Below are positions 8,004 to 16,739 of a stretch of DNA of 64,000 bases, piece by piece. How positions within the stretch are numbered: position 1 is the first letter of the stretch; each line of letters begins with the position of its first letter. Source of the stretch: Paenibacillus endophyticus (lineage in GTDB: Bacteria; Bacillota; Bacilli; Paenibacillales; Paenibacillaceae); the NCBI RefSeq assembly GCF_014192395.1, contig NZ_JACHXW010000003.1, forward strand, positions 124,001 through 188,000, given 5' to 3'. The translations under genes and the position numbers were made by a program. The notes under the pieces were generated by a model. That model did not search any database. It worked only from the letters and a program-made list of their open reading frames with translations, and was not told the DNA's origin.

Positions 8004-8972
8004 CTATTGGGATAAACGTAGAGCAAGCTCATACATGTTCATGTCGAACGGCTTCTTCGTATTTACGACGGTATCGATATCAGTCGTTACCAGCTCGCCG
8101 CGAATGATGCCGCAGGCTTTGCCGGAATCGCCAGCCATTAGCTGCCTTACTGCAAAGTCGCCTAGCTTGCTCGCCAATATACGGTCAATGGCGGTCGGCG
8201 TTCCCCCGCGCTGGATGTGCCCAAGTACGGTTACGCGCGGCTCGATACCGCTGTTAGCCGTAATCTGATGCGCGACTTCCTCGCCTTTTCCAGCACCTTC
8301 AGCTACTACGATGATACTATGGCGTTTACCTTTAGCGAAATTGTTCTTCATGCGTTCTGCTACTTCGGTAAGCTCAAACGGTACCTCTGGCACTAGAATG
8401 GTCTCTGCACCGCTGGCAAGTCCGGCATGCAGCGCAATATCGCCGCAGTGACGGCCCATAACCTCAACGATAGACGAACGCTCGTGCGAGGACATCGTAT
8501 CACGGATTTTGTTAATCGCGTCTACGACAATGCTTACCGCCGTATCGAAGCCGATCGTAATATCGGTAAACGGAATATCGTTGTCGATCGTTCCCGGAAT
8601 CCCCATCGTTTTGATACCCAGCTTGCTTAGCTTGTTCGCTCCTTGATAGGAACCGTCTCCACCGATAACGACCAAGCCGTCGATTCCTCTAGCGCGAAGA
8701 ACCTCCGCCCCGCGCTGCTGGCCTTCAGCCGTCATGAACTCCTTGCATCTTGCCGTTTGCAGAATGGTTCCTCCGCGCTGGATGATGTCGCCGACACTGC
8801 GCAAATCCATTTGGCGCAAGTCGTCGTTAATAAGACCTTGATAACCGCGTTGTACGCCGTATACATCTAACCCATGGAACAGAGCGCTCCTTACGACAGC
8901 CCGTAGGGCTGCGTTCATTCCTTGCGAATCTCCTCCGCTTGTCAGTACTGCGATTGATTTGACTGCAGACAT
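8004..8972 (-). CDS. pfkA: ATP-dependent 6-phosphofructokinase
   Basis: The 322-residue product is a full-length bacterial PfkA, which phosphorylates fructose 6-phosphate to fructose 1,6-bisphosphate, the committed step of glycolysis. The ATP-binding loop is LTSGGDSQGMNAALR, the phosphate motif VIGGDGSYQGA, and the catalytic site PGTIDNDIPFTDITIGFDTA contains the base Asp. The fructose 6-phosphate contacts EVMGRHCGDIAL and GHIQRGGTP are present. The loop has Gln where many homologues have Pro (GGDAPGMN); this may be a lineage feature. A GGAGG site precedes the ATG. No pyruvate kinase gene is adjacent, unlike in B. subtilis. Confidence 0.97.
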   Translation of the reverse strand: MSAVKSIAVLTSGGDSQGMNAALRAVVRSALFHGLDVYGVQRGYQGLINDDLRQMDLRSVGDIIQRGGTILQTARCKEFMTAEGQQRGAEVLRARGIDGLVVIGGDGSYQGANKLSKLGIKTMGIPGTIDNDIPFTDITIGFDTAVSIVVDAINKIRDTMSSHERSSIVEVMGRHCGDIALHAGLASGAETILVPEVPFELTEVAERMKNNFAKGKRHSIIVVAEGAGKGEEVAHQITANSGIEPRVTVLGHIQRGGTPTAIDRILASKLGDFAVRQLMAGDSGKACGIIRGELVTTDIDTVVNTKKPFDMNMYELALRLSQ

Positions 8973-9002
8973 GGTTCATACCTCCACATTGTTTATTTAT
9001 AG

Positions 9003-10085
9003 TTAAGCCTGTTGCTTCCGAATCCAGATGCTGTTTATTAGGAAAAACAATCGCGTTAACGGACTATTCTTCATTAGCTTCTTCGATACATCTTTGACAT
9101 CCGCCTGATGGCGAACCTTCGGGTCTGACAAATATAAGGCGAGTAGCCCTTCTATAATCAAACGATGAAAACGGGAAGCAGGCAGCTGCTTCACATCCTC
9201 ACGCGCGCGGTTCACAATAGTGCCGATGCGCTCAACAAGCAGACTTTCATTCGCGTAGTAATTGCAAAAATTAAGGTCTCCGCCTGCAAGGTCCTCTTCT
9301 TGATCGATTAAGTAATCAAGCAATATATGAAGCCCGCAAACATGCGGGAAATAAATATTGCGGATGGTTGAAGCATCCTGTTCGGATAACCGCTCCTCAC
9401 TCGCCGCTAGAAACAGCATGAACATGCCTAGCGTAGAGCCTGTTGCCGCAGCAAATTCATTCCATTGCAAGTCGGGATATTGCTCGCGATGCAGCTCCCA
9501 CCAGGCAAGCAAATGTTCTTCCCGCAAGTCCTTGTGAATATGCTTGTACACCTGCAGATCAACGTACAGGCATACCAGCTCGGTTATATGCTTTTGGACG
9601 CTCCTGTAAGAGGGCAGCCGATTGATCTGGGCTTGGCATAGCCGAACCAAATGGTGCAAGTAGCCTGCATCGTCGTTTTCGCTGCGCAACGCGTAATAAT
9701 CCTGAAGCGTAGCTTCCGGATTGACAGCATCGAGCATGGATTGATGCAGCAGTCGAAAATCGTCTGGATCCAGCGAAGTGCTTCGATCGCATAAATTGTC
9801 TAAGTAGTCGCTAATGGTTTGGAGTGCGACGATCAATGGAATAAGCACATGCCTATGCTCCAAGTTCGCGGCTGCATAAACGCCTCCGCCTTGGCAGTGG
9901 AATTTCTTGCTATCCATGCTGCTTATCGCTTGCGTGCGCAGCTCTTGATCCGGTATCCGCTCCGCGAGCTCGCGGAGCTTCGCAAGCTCAAGCTCTACCT
10001 CGGGAAGCACATACTTATACACGCGGTGCATGAGCTTCAGAGGACTCTGGGGCACCCGATTTCCAGATAATGTTCTCAATCTCAT
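9003..10085 (-). CDS. ytpB: Tetraprenyl-beta-curcumene synthase (YtpB, DUF2600)
   Basis: A 360-residue all-helical protein of the YtpB/DUF2600 family. In B. subtilis YtpB cyclises heptaprenyl or tetraprenyl diphosphate to tetraprenyl-beta-curcumene, a precursor of sesquarterpenes. Aspartate-rich metal-binding motifs are visible as SDYLDNLCDR and LLDYLIDQEED. The start at 10085 is chosen because GAGGAGAGG lies 6 nt upstream; a longer in-frame version lacks a site. It follows the 105-residue gene by 25 bp and is probably co-transcribed with it. No squalene-hopene-type cyclase that would act on the product lies nearby. Confidence 0.88.
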   Translation of the reverse strand: MRLRTLSGNRVPQSPLKLMHRVYKYVLPEVELELAKLRELAERIPDQELRTQAISSMDSKKFHCQGGGVYAAANLEHRHVLIPLIVALQTISDYLDNLCDRSTSLDPDDFRLLHQSMLDAVNPEATLQDYYALRSENDDAGYLHHLVRLCQAQINRLPSYRSVQKHITELVCLYVDLQVYKHIHKDLREEHLLAWWELHREQYPDLQWNEFAAATGSTLGMFMLFLAASEERLSEQDASTIRNIYFPHVCGLHILLDYLIDQEEDLAGGDLNFCNYYANESLLVERIGTIVNRAREDVKQLPASRFHRLIIEGLLALYLSDPKVRHQADVKDVSKKLMKNSPLTRLFFLINSIWIRKQQA

Positions 10086-10110
10086 GATGCACCTCTCCTC
10101 TAAATCACGT

Positions 10111-10428
10111 TCATGAATGCCGGCGCGACTCCAATTGCTGGTCGATACGATACCAAATGTGTAGATCGTTAATCCTACTTGCATAATCGGCAATTTCATA
10201 GTTTAGTATACAGGACCGCTCAAAGCTCTCTTCATCGAAGAGCTCAAGCTGCTTGCGGTTGATATGATGCTCAAACTCCATCACCCTGTCAGGAATCGTC
10301 CCCCGGATTAGCTCCCATTGCGAAATAATTACTCGCTGCTCACTCACTTCATACTGCTCCCATTCCATCTCCAGCACGGGAAGACGGATCCGAAGCCGTT
10401 CATTCCATTCAAAACGAAAAGCGCTCAT
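10111..10428 (-). CDS. Conserved hypothetical protein upstream of ytpB (105 aa)
   Basis: A 105-residue, Arg/Glu-rich, probably helical soluble protein (MSAFRFEWNERLRIRLPVLE...). It has a good ribosome binding site (TGGAGG, 7 nt before the ATG) and is followed 25 bp later by ytpB, so the two likely form an operon. There are no cysteine, metal or membrane motifs. I do not recognise a family; position suggests a possible accessory role with YtpB, which is inference only. Confidence 0.7.
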   Translation of the reverse strand: MSAFRFEWNERLRIRLPVLEMEWEQYEVSEQRVIISQWELIRGTIPDRVMEFEHHINRKQLELFDEESFERSCILNYEIADYASRINDLHIWYRIDQQLESRRHS

Positions 10429-10488
10429 TGTGAACCTCCACCTCTAAATGTATCATCTCAGCACATAATAATCCAGCTTCAAATCACA

Positions 10489-10517
10489 TTGGTCGGAATA
10501 CTAATCCGTGCTATACT
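10489..10517 (+). promoter_or_regulatory. Promoter of the PPP-type MFS gene
   Basis: TTGGTC (10489-10494) and TATACT (10512-10517) are 17 nt apart, and an extended -10 TG (TGCTATACT) is present. The ATG at 10561 lies 43 nt downstream. Confidence 0.6.
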
Positions 10518-10560
10518 GGTAACCATATGTTTATGACAGGGACGGAGTGAGCTTTATTAG

Positions 10561-11748
10561 ATGGACACAACTGAGTTAGCAGGCACAGAGCGCTCCTCTA
10601 CGGCACGCAAAGAAACATTTTCGTTACGCCTTTACAGCTTTTCCGCTTATTCCACGGCAGCTATGGTCGTTTCCTTTATCCCCTTGTACTTCTTGGACAG
10701 GGGATTCTCAGAGCAGCAAATTGGCATTATCTACTCGACGGGCCCTTTCATTTCCATATTCGCCAATATCATTCTCGGAATGGCGAGCGATAAATTCAGG
10801 ACCATAAAGAAGCTTCTTATGCTGCTGCTTTTCGGACAGCTTGTCATGATTTCACTTTTGTTTCCCATTGAAAATTTTGCGCTTGTTTGTCTGGTTATGA
10901 TGGGCTTTTATTTTTTCCAGACGCCGATTAATCCGTTAAGCGACAGCTTATTGCTGCTTTCCAGCTCATATACGGGAACTCCTTACGCTTTGGTGCGGAT
11001 ATTCGGTTCGCTCGGCTTTGCCGTAACCGCTTATACATTCGGGCTTATACTGAAAGAAATCGGCTCAGCCTGGACTCTTCCGCTCGCCCTATGCACGATA
11101 GCAATTACGCTGGCCCTAACAACCAGAATTAGAGACTACCAGGGAAGCGCGCGAAAAATTGATTTTTCCGGATTTTTCAAGCTGCTTCGTCAGCGCGATG
11201 TTCTGCTGTTCTTTCTCATTATTCTGACCATCTCGATTCCCCATCGCATGTATGAAGGCTTTCTCGCTGTCACGATGCGCCAAATGGGGGCAAGCGATTC
11301 ACTAGTAGGGCTAGCATGGCTCGTATCTGCCTTGAGCGAAATCCCTATCCTGTTTCTGCTCGGCAAATACGGCCATAAGTTCAAGGAGCTCCCGCTTCTC
11401 ATGATCGCGTCCATCATGTATGCGATTCGTTTATGGCTGCTCAGCGATATTCAAGATCCGCGCTGGGTCATCGCTACGCAGGCTATGCACAGCATTTCGT
11501 TCGGCATCTACTTCTCGACCGCTCTCCGCTATCTTTCGAGGCTTATACCCGATGAGTACCGCGCATCCGGCCAAGCGGTCTATGCCGTTGTTTGGACGGG
11601 CCTTGCCGGCGTCATTAGCGGCATGTTCGGCGGTTATGTCTATGAGCATTTTGGCCGGGAAACGTTTTTCAAAATGGGTGCGGGCTTCGCTATTGTTGCA
11701 GCCGCCGCTTTCCTTGCCCGTTATTACTTCAGCCGCTCCGAACGATAA
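10561..11748 (+). CDS. MFS transporter, PPP (3-phenylpropionate transporter-like) type
   Basis: A 395-residue membrane protein with about twelve helices. The N-terminal pattern (SAYSTAAMVVSFIPLYFLDR, then FSEQQIGIIYSTGPFISIFA) and the conserved RIFGSLGFAVTAYTFG helix resemble the HcaT/YwbF-type MFS_1-like family rather than drug exporters. Substrate unknown. The start is supported by GGAGTGAG 9 nt upstream. It is a single-gene unit with its own promoter and ends in a long perfect hairpin shared with yebC. Confidence 0.85.
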   Translation: MDTTELAGTERSSTARKETFSLRLYSFSAYSTAAMVVSFIPLYFLDRGFSEQQIGIIYSTGPFISIFANIILGMASDKFRTIKKLLMLLLFGQLVMISLLFPIENFALVCLVMMGFYFFQTPINPLSDSLLLLSSSYTGTPYALVRIFGSLGFAVTAYTFGLILKEIGSAWTLPLALCTIAITLALTTRIRDYQGSARKIDFSGFFKLLRQRDVLLFFLIILTISIPHRMYEGFLAVTMRQMGASDSLVGLAWLVSALSEIPILFLLGKYGHKFKELPLLMIASIMYAIRLWLLSDIQDPRWVIATQAMHSISFGIYFSTALRYLSRLIPDEYRASGQAVYAVVWTGLAGVISGMFGGYVYEHFGRETFFKMGAGFAIVAAAAFLARYYFSRSER

Positions 11749-11772
11749 TTGAATGACTCATGCAAAAAGCAA

Positions 11773-11820
11773 AAAGGGCTGCCAAGCACGTTGAGTGACC
11801 AACGTGCTTGGCAGCCCTTT
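11773..11820. terminator. Long bidirectional terminator between the MFS gene and yebC
   Basis: Two perfectly complementary 21-nt arms starting AAAGGGCTGCCAAGC and ending GGCAGCCCTTT flank a 6-nt loop. Flanking A and T residues suit both directions. Confidence 0.88.
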
Positions 11821-11840
11821 CGGATGATTGCGACGATCAT

Positions 11841-12560
11841 TTATTCTGCGAATTCGAAATTCGTATAAACGTCCTGCACATCATCGTTATCTTCGAAAGC
11901 GTCCATCATCTTCTGCAGCTTGTCCGCATTCTCGCCTTCTACTTTAATCATGTTCTGCGGCAGCCAACGAACACCCGCGTTCACGAAAGTAAAACCGTCC
12001 TTCTCTAGCGCATTCTTCACTTGCTCGAACTCATGCGGATGCGTCAAAATCTCAAAGCTGTCTTCGTTCACGACAACATCCTCCGCACCTGCGTCCAAAG
12101 CGATCATCATCATCGAATCCTCGTCCGTCTCATGCGCTTCACGGTCTACGACAAGCAAGCCCTTATGATCGAACATATAAGCTACGCAGCCGCTCTCGCC
12201 CATATTGCCTCCGCGTTTGTTGAATGCGGAACGAACATCTGCCGCTGTGCGATTCCGGTTGTCTGTCAAGCATTTCACCATAATGGCAACGCCGCCCGGC
12301 CCGTAGCCCTCATACATAATGTCGTCATATTCGACGCCTTCGCCTGCACCTGCAGCTTTTTTAATCGCACGCTCGATATTGTCATTCGGCATTTGCTCTG
12401 CGCGCGCATTCGTGATTGCGGTTTTCAGTCCAAAGTTTGCGTCCGGGTTCGGTCCACCTCTCCGCGCCTGGACGTATATTTCACGCCCCAGCTTGACGAA
12501 CTTGTTATTTTTAGCCTGGTCGGCCTTACCTTTACGGTCCTTGAACAATTTAAATTTCAT
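11841..12560 (-). CDS. yebC: YebC/PmpR family protein
   Basis: A 239-residue YebC family member. The conserved N-terminal helical part includes KFVKLGREIYVQARRGGPNP, followed by the family landmarks NDNIERAIKKA, YEGYGPGGVAIMV, LTDNRNRTAADVRSAF and GGNMGESGCVAYMF. It is closest in appearance to the B. subtilis YeeI subgroup, which has the diverged N-terminus seen here. YebC proteins were described as DNA-binding regulators and more recently as ribosome-associated factors that help translate proline stretches. A GGGGAG site precedes the ATG. Single-gene unit. Confidence 0.94.
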   Translation of the reverse strand: MKFKLFKDRKGKADQAKNNKFVKLGREIYVQARRGGPNPDANFGLKTAITNARAEQMPNDNIERAIKKAAGAGEGVEYDDIMYEGYGPGGVAIMVKCLTDNRNRTAADVRSAFNKRGGNMGESGCVAYMFDHKGLLVVDREAHETDEDSMMMIALDAGAEDVVVNEDSFEILTHPHEFEQVKNALEKDGFTFVNAGVRWLPQNMIKVEGENADKLQKMMDAFEDNDDVQDVYTNFEFAE

Positions 12561-12670
12561 TATGCTCGCTCCCCTGACAAAGTTTCCAAGCTACAGTTTA
12601 TCACCGCAAGCAGCCCTTGGTCAATGAAAGCGACGGGAAGCGGCCGTTTCGAGCGGCTCTGCAAATAAGA

Positions 12671-12703
12671 AAGAGCCCTCTGCTTGCCAGAGGGCTCCCT
12701 TTC
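12671..12703 (-). terminator. Terminator of the cold shock gene
   Basis: GAGCCCTCTG and CAGAGGGCTC pair over 10 bp with a 5-nt loop; on the minus strand the stem is followed by TTTC and further T residues. Confidence 0.8.
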
Positions 12704-12725
12704 ATCGTTTATTCGCACATTGATC

Positions 12726-12923
12726 CTATAGTTTCGTGACGTTGGCCGCTTGCGCACCGCGGTTGCCCTCAGTAATGTCGAACTCGACCGCTTGCCCTTC
12801 ATCCAAAGATTTGAAACCATCGCTCTGAATAGCTGAGAAATGCACGAATACATCTTCTCCGCCCTCTGTTTGGATAAAGCCGTAGCCTTTCTCCGCATTA
12901 AACCATTTAACTGTTCCTTTCAA
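12726..12923 (-). CDS. Cold shock protein (CspA/CspB family)
   Basis: A 65-residue cold shock domain with both RNA-binding motifs intact: KGYGFIQ (RNP1) and VFVHFSAI (RNP2). It acts as a single-stranded RNA/DNA-binding chaperone. The start is TTG (12921-12923), with AGGAGG 8 nt upstream. The 5' leader contains a perfect 18-nt palindrome behind a good promoter, and the gene ends in a terminator, so it is monocistronic. Which csp paralogue this is cannot be told. Confidence 0.96.
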   Translation of the reverse strand: MKGTVKWFNAEKGYGFIQTEGGEDVFVHFSAIQSDGFKSLDEGQAVEFDITEGNRGAQAANVTKL

Positions 12924-12946
12924 TTAAACAACCTCCTAGATATGAC

Positions 12947-13002
12947 CGCCGCTTCGAAGCGGCGAGTAAAATTATTATAGCGATACAACAATCAAAAAGC
13001 AA
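12947..13002 (-). promoter_or_regulatory. Promoter and hairpin leader of the cold shock gene
   Basis: On the minus strand TTGCTT (12997-13002) and TATAAT (12974-12979) are 17 nt apart. The leader RNA then holds a perfect palindrome CGCCGCTTCGAAGCGGCG at 12947-12964, about 10 nt before the AGGAGG site. A stable leader hairpin near the ribosome binding site suits temperature- or stability-dependent control, as known for other csp leaders. The promoter abuts the stop codon of the upstream methyltransferase gene. Confidence 0.65.
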
Positions 13003-13704
13003 TTAAAGGGAAACCTTCAAATATTGGCTGGATCCGGGAATAAAAGGGAGGTGGGATGGGCATAATTCAGCACTTCCCCCGTTCTCCTTTATTGTATGCA
13101 AGAGCTGCTCCAGCCCAGGATACGGCTCCCAGTTCAACGACAGCAGCGGATAGATCCGTATCTGACCGCCTGGTTTGCAAATGCGCATGAGCTCCTTCAT
13201 TGCTTCTATGTGAAATTCCGTTCCGAATTGGTCTGCATACAAAAACATGAAATGGCTACACAAAATCAACGAAAACCGATTATCTGAATACGGCAGCTCG
13301 GGAAGCTTGCCTGCCGCATACCGGTGCTTATTCATGCTATCTCGAACACTTTCTTTAAACCGTTCGATTGACGTTACTCTGCCCGCCCTATGCTGATCGA
13401 TAGAGCCGTAATAGCTCCAATCGAACCGCTCCTGCAGCTTAGCGAGCTTAGCCGTCGAGGTTTCGATCTCCTGCTCAGCCTCCGAGATCCACTCTTCAAT
13501 GCCCTTGTCGTAACGTGGATCAACCGCAAATGCGCGATACCCTCTAGCATTCGCATCCGCAGTAAAGGATGAACCTCCTGCTGCGACGTCAAGCATCTCT
13601 CCCCGCTCCAAATCAACAGGCTGCAGATCAAACATCCGCACATACTCATCGTAGCCTCGGCATGTCATAGCGACGCCGACTTGTTCATAGCCTTGTTTGC
13701 CCAT
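13003..13704 (-). CDS. SAM-dependent methyltransferase-like protein
   Basis: A 233-residue protein with a Rossmann methyltransferase fold. Motif I is GEMLDVAAGGSSFTADA, the acidic residue after strand 2 is in AFAVDPRYDK, motif IV is FSLILCSHFMFLYAD, and motif VI is LMRICKPGGQIRIYPL. An insertion of charged helices between residues 75 and 130 is unusual and may shape the substrate site. Start chosen at 13704 with GAGGAG about 9 nt upstream. The substrate is unknown. No close partner gene; the cold shock gene promoter overlaps its 3' end. Confidence 0.8.
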   Translation of the reverse strand: MGKQGYEQVGVAMTCRGYDEYVRMFDLQPVDLERGEMLDVAAGGSSFTADANARGYRAFAVDPRYDKGIEEWISEAEQEIETSTAKLAKLQERFDWSYYGSIDQHRAGRVTSIERFKESVRDSMNKHRYAAGKLPELPYSDNRFSLILCSHFMFLYADQFGTEFHIEAMKELMRICKPGGQIRIYPLLSLNWEPYPGLEQLLHTIKENGGSAELCPSHLPFIPGSSQYLKVSL

Positions 13705-13849
13705 TCTTGCACGCTCCTCTGCTCGTCTCATCTCATCTAAAACTCAGCTCAGCCAGCCTTCTTCTAACGGCGCCATATTGATTACCGCCGCCATAATGGC
13801 TATGATGATAAGAATACCATAATTAACTACTAAAAGGGTGGAAACTCAC

Positions 13850-14083
13850 ATGTTCAAGAAATACGAAATTTACAAAACCGACAAATACAATATGCTGACG
13901 GTTGAGGTACAAGGCAAAACGCTTATCGTTCGAGAAATTTCCGATCAGTGGGGCGAAGATACGCATACGTTCATCAGCCGTCCTGAAATGATGCATTGGG
14001 CACAAAACCGCTTCCGCGCCACTGACTTTGTTGGACGGGAAGAAGAGCTCGAAGCCATTATGGCTGCGCTGAAAGAAGTGTAA
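13850..14083 (+). CDS. Conserved small protein of unknown function (77 aa)
   Basis: A 77-residue protein (MFKKYEIYKTDKYNMLTVEV...) that looks like a small beta-sheet followed by helices (HTFISRPEMMHWAQNRF, EEELEAIMAALKEV). There is no signal peptide or metal motif. The start at 13850 has AGGGTGG at 9 nt; a GTG four codons earlier is the alternative. I recognise no named family. Coding potential is supported by the ribosome binding site and clean amino-acid composition. Confidence 0.65.
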   Translation: MFKKYEIYKTDKYNMLTVEVQGKTLIVREISDQWGEDTHTFISRPEMMHWAQNRFRATDFVGREEELEAIMAALKEV

Positions 14084-14147
14084 CATCAGCGCTTCATCAA
14101 AGGCAGCATATGGTAAGAAGAAACGCATGAAGGCGTCCCTTCTATTG

Positions 14148-14311
14148 ACGCCATCGTTTCGGCGAAACGTATAGAGAGAGTATGAACTAAATCATATCCA
14201 CTCCCATACGCCGAGGTGAAACGGCTATCGTCGTCCTTAAGCGGCGCGGCGCGTTTCATTCCGAGAAATATAGAGAATGTATAGCCTAAAGATATACTTT
14301 CCTATATTGGA
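14148..14311. repeat. Dispersed two-hairpin repeat, copy R5 with an adjacent degenerate copy
   Basis: The stretch 14215-14311 (GGTGAAACGGCTATCGTCG ... ATACTTTCCTATATTGG) matches the copy at 43569 in both parts: the GAAACGGC/GCGTTTC hairpin and the ATATAGAGAATGTAT/ATACTTTCCTATAT inverted repeat. A decayed relative (GGCGAAACGTATAGAGAGAG ...) precedes it at 14148-14205. These elements fill most of the 310-bp gap between the two small genes; I see nothing else there. Confidence 0.7.
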
Positions 14312-14394
14312 CATAACGTAACGTATTTGCGCATAGGTACCATTATTGCGCTGCCTTTTACAGCCAGACTAGTGTCAGGAGGATCTGTCCGCAA

Positions 14395-14577
14395 ATGGAT
14401 GCTACAGCTTCAGTCATTTTTATTATCGCAGCCTTCTCGCTCGGAGCAATCGTGATTATGAAGCGCGACTCCTTGCCCCCTGGCCTGCGCCGGGGACTTG
14501 CACTCGTTTCCATCGCATTTATTGCGTTTGCGTTTTTTCTAATCGTTTATGCATTTTTTACGATGGGCTCAGCTTAG
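14395..14577 (+). CDS. Small membrane protein (60 aa)
   Basis: A 60-residue protein with two hydrophobic helices (SVIFIIAAFSLGAIVIM and LVSIAFIAFAFFLIVYAFF) joined by a positively charged loop with KRDSLPPGLRRG. AGGAGG lies 11 nt before the ATG. No family is recognised. It lies upstream of the oligopeptidase gene with a 74-bp gap. Confidence 0.65.
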   Translation: MDATASVIFIIAAFSLGAIVIMKRDSLPPGLRRGLALVSIAFIAFAFFLIVYAFFTMGSA

Positions 14578-14771
14578 AACGCAGGCAGCTGAATATTCAG
14601 AATCACGTACGGACATAGTAGAAACAAATTGTGTCCAGAGGTGAATAATGGATGAAATGGCTTCCCCTGCTCCTTGCTTTAAGCCTCGTACCGGGCGCCG
14701 CTGCCTCCAAGCATGCCGCTGCCCTTACCGAGAATGCCACACCAACCTTAACCATACCTAGGAGGAATTCG

Positions 14772-16562
14772 ATGAATCACGTACTGAAACGATCTGAATC
14801 CGCACCTGAGACCCGCTGGAAGCTTGAAGACATCTACGAAAGCCAAGCGGCATGGGATAAGGAATATGCGGAAGCGAAAGCATTAATCAAAAAAATTCCG
14901 GAGTTCCAAGGCAAGCTCGCCGACGTCGCTCAGCTCAAAGCATGTTTTGAGCTGGAGGATGAGCTGTCCATGCTCGTAGAACGGCTTTATGTATACGCAA
15001 ATATGAAGCATCATGAGGACACGGCTGAAGCAGCCTTTCAATCCTTATCGGATAAGTCCAAAAAAATCAGCGTAGAATCAGGCGAAGCGCTTTCGTTCAT
15101 AACGCCTGAGGTGCTCAGCCTATCCGACGAGAAGCTCGAAGCCATTATTTCGGATGAATCGGTAGCTAAATTCCGCCACACGCTTGAAGAGATGCGCCGC
15201 CAGAAGGCTCATATTTTATCCAAAAACGAAGAAGCGCTGCTTGCGCAGGTTGGCAATATCAGCTCTGCTCCCGGTACGGTCTTCAGCATGCTGAACAATG
15301 CCGATTTGAAATTCCCAAAGGTAAAGAATGAAGAAGGCAACGAGGTTGAGCTGACTCATGGCAGTTACATACAATTTCTCGAAAGCAAAAACCAAGACGT
15401 TCGCCGCGAAGCGTTCAAAGCGGTTTATGATACGTACGGCAAGCTGAAAAATACGTTAGCGACTACCTTGACTTCAAATGTCACCAAAAATATATTTTAC
15501 GCGAAGGCGCGCAAGTATGACTCCGTACTGGATATGTCCCTGTATGGCGACAACATTCCGCAGTCCGTCTATACGAATCTCATTGATACGATTCATAAAC
15601 ATCTTCCGCTTATGCATCGCTATATGGAGCTTCGGAAGAAGCTGCTAGGGCTGGATGAGCTTCATATGTACGATCTGTTCGCTCCGCTTGTAGACGAGTT
15701 CAAGATGGACATCACGTTCGAGGAAGCGAAAAAAACGGTAAGCGAAAGCTTGAAGCCGCTCGGCGAGGACTATCTAAACGTGCTGCAAGATGGCTTCGAC
15801 AACGGTTGGATCGACGTATATGAAAACGAAGGCAAACGCAGCGGCGCTTACAGCTGGGGAGCTTTCGGCACGCATCCGTATGTCTTGCTCAATCACAAGG
15901 ACAACTTGAACAGCATGTTTACGCTGACGCATGAAATGGGTCATGCCCTGCACTCCCATTACTCGGATACGAATCAAAATTACCGTGACGCGCAATACAC
16001 CATTTTCTTGGCCGAGGTTGCTTCGACGCTTAATGAAGCGCTATTGATGGACTATCTATTAGCCAAATCAACGGACGCGAAAGAAAAAATGTATCTGCTC
16101 ACCTATTATGCCGATCAATTCCGCACGACCGTATTCCGCCAAACGATGTTTGCTGAATTCGAGAAAATCATCCATGAGCGCTCTGAGCAGGGCGAATCGC
16201 TGACACCTCAGGATCTTAGCCAGATTTATTACGACCTTAATGTGCAATATTACGGTCCTGGCATGGTTATTGATAAGGAAATCGAGATGGAATGGGCGCG
16301 CATTCCTCATTTCTACAACAGCTTCTACGTCTACAAATACGCAACGGGCTTCTCTGCGGCAACAAGCTTCTCCAAACAAATATTGGAGGAAGGTCAGCCA
16401 GCAGTCGATCGTTACCTAGGTTTCTTGAAAAGCGGCGGCAGTGACTTCTCGATTAATATCCTGAAGAAAGCCGGCGTTGACATGTCATCCCCGGAGCCGA
16501 TCGAGCAGGCAATGAGCGTATTCGAAGAGCTGATTGGACAGATGGAGCAATTAACGAAATAA
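14772..16562 (+). CDS. pepF: Oligoendopeptidase F (M3 metallopeptidase)
   Basis: A 596-residue M3B-family zinc endopeptidase that cleaves short peptides. The zinc site HEMGHALHSHY is at about residue 387, with the downstream glutamate in EVASTLNEALLM. The N-terminal helical domain starts MNHVLKRSESAPETRWKLED, the usual start of the family. The ATG at 14772 has a strong AGGAGG 7 nt upstream. The frame stays open for 40 more codons to an ATG at 14652, which has its own AGAGGTG site and encodes a signal-peptide-like stretch (MKWLPLLLALSLVPGAAAS). The coordinates give the cytosolic form; a longer exported form is possible. Confidence 0.93.
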   Translation: MNHVLKRSESAPETRWKLEDIYESQAAWDKEYAEAKALIKKIPEFQGKLADVAQLKACFELEDELSMLVERLYVYANMKHHEDTAEAAFQSLSDKSKKISVESGEALSFITPEVLSLSDEKLEAIISDESVAKFRHTLEEMRRQKAHILSKNEEALLAQVGNISSAPGTVFSMLNNADLKFPKVKNEEGNEVELTHGSYIQFLESKNQDVRREAFKAVYDTYGKLKNTLATTLTSNVTKNIFYAKARKYDSVLDMSLYGDNIPQSVYTNLIDTIHKHLPLMHRYMELRKKLLGLDELHMYDLFAPLVDEFKMDITFEEAKKTVSESLKPLGEDYLNVLQDGFDNGWIDVYENEGKRSGAYSWGAFGTHPYVLLNHKDNLNSMFTLTHEMGHALHSHYSDTNQNYRDAQYTIFLAEVASTLNEALLMDYLLAKSTDAKEKMYLLTYYADQFRTTVFRQTMFAEFEKIIHERSEQGESLTPQDLSQIYYDLNVQYYGPGMVIDKEIEMEWARIPHFYNSFYVYKYATGFSAATSFSKQILEEGQPAVDRYLGFLKSGGSDFSINILKKAGVDMSSPEPIEQAMSVFEELIGQMEQLTK

Positions 16563-16600
16563 CGAAAAAACGAAAAAACGGAACACCTTTTCACAAGCAA

Positions 16601-16628
16601 GGCCGCCAAGCATATTGGTGGTCTTTTT
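16601..16628 (+). terminator. Terminator of pepF
   Basis: GGCCGCCAA and TTGGTGGTC form a stem with a GCATA loop followed by TTTTTC. Confidence 0.75.
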
Positions 16629-16739
16629 CACGTGTTGCAACTTTTCGGCTAGTGTTGCCGTCCTCATTACTAGTAAATTCATACATAATTGTATTTCCGC
16701 GCTCCGCTAGATTGCCATACGATCTCTCAAGGAGGCTCT

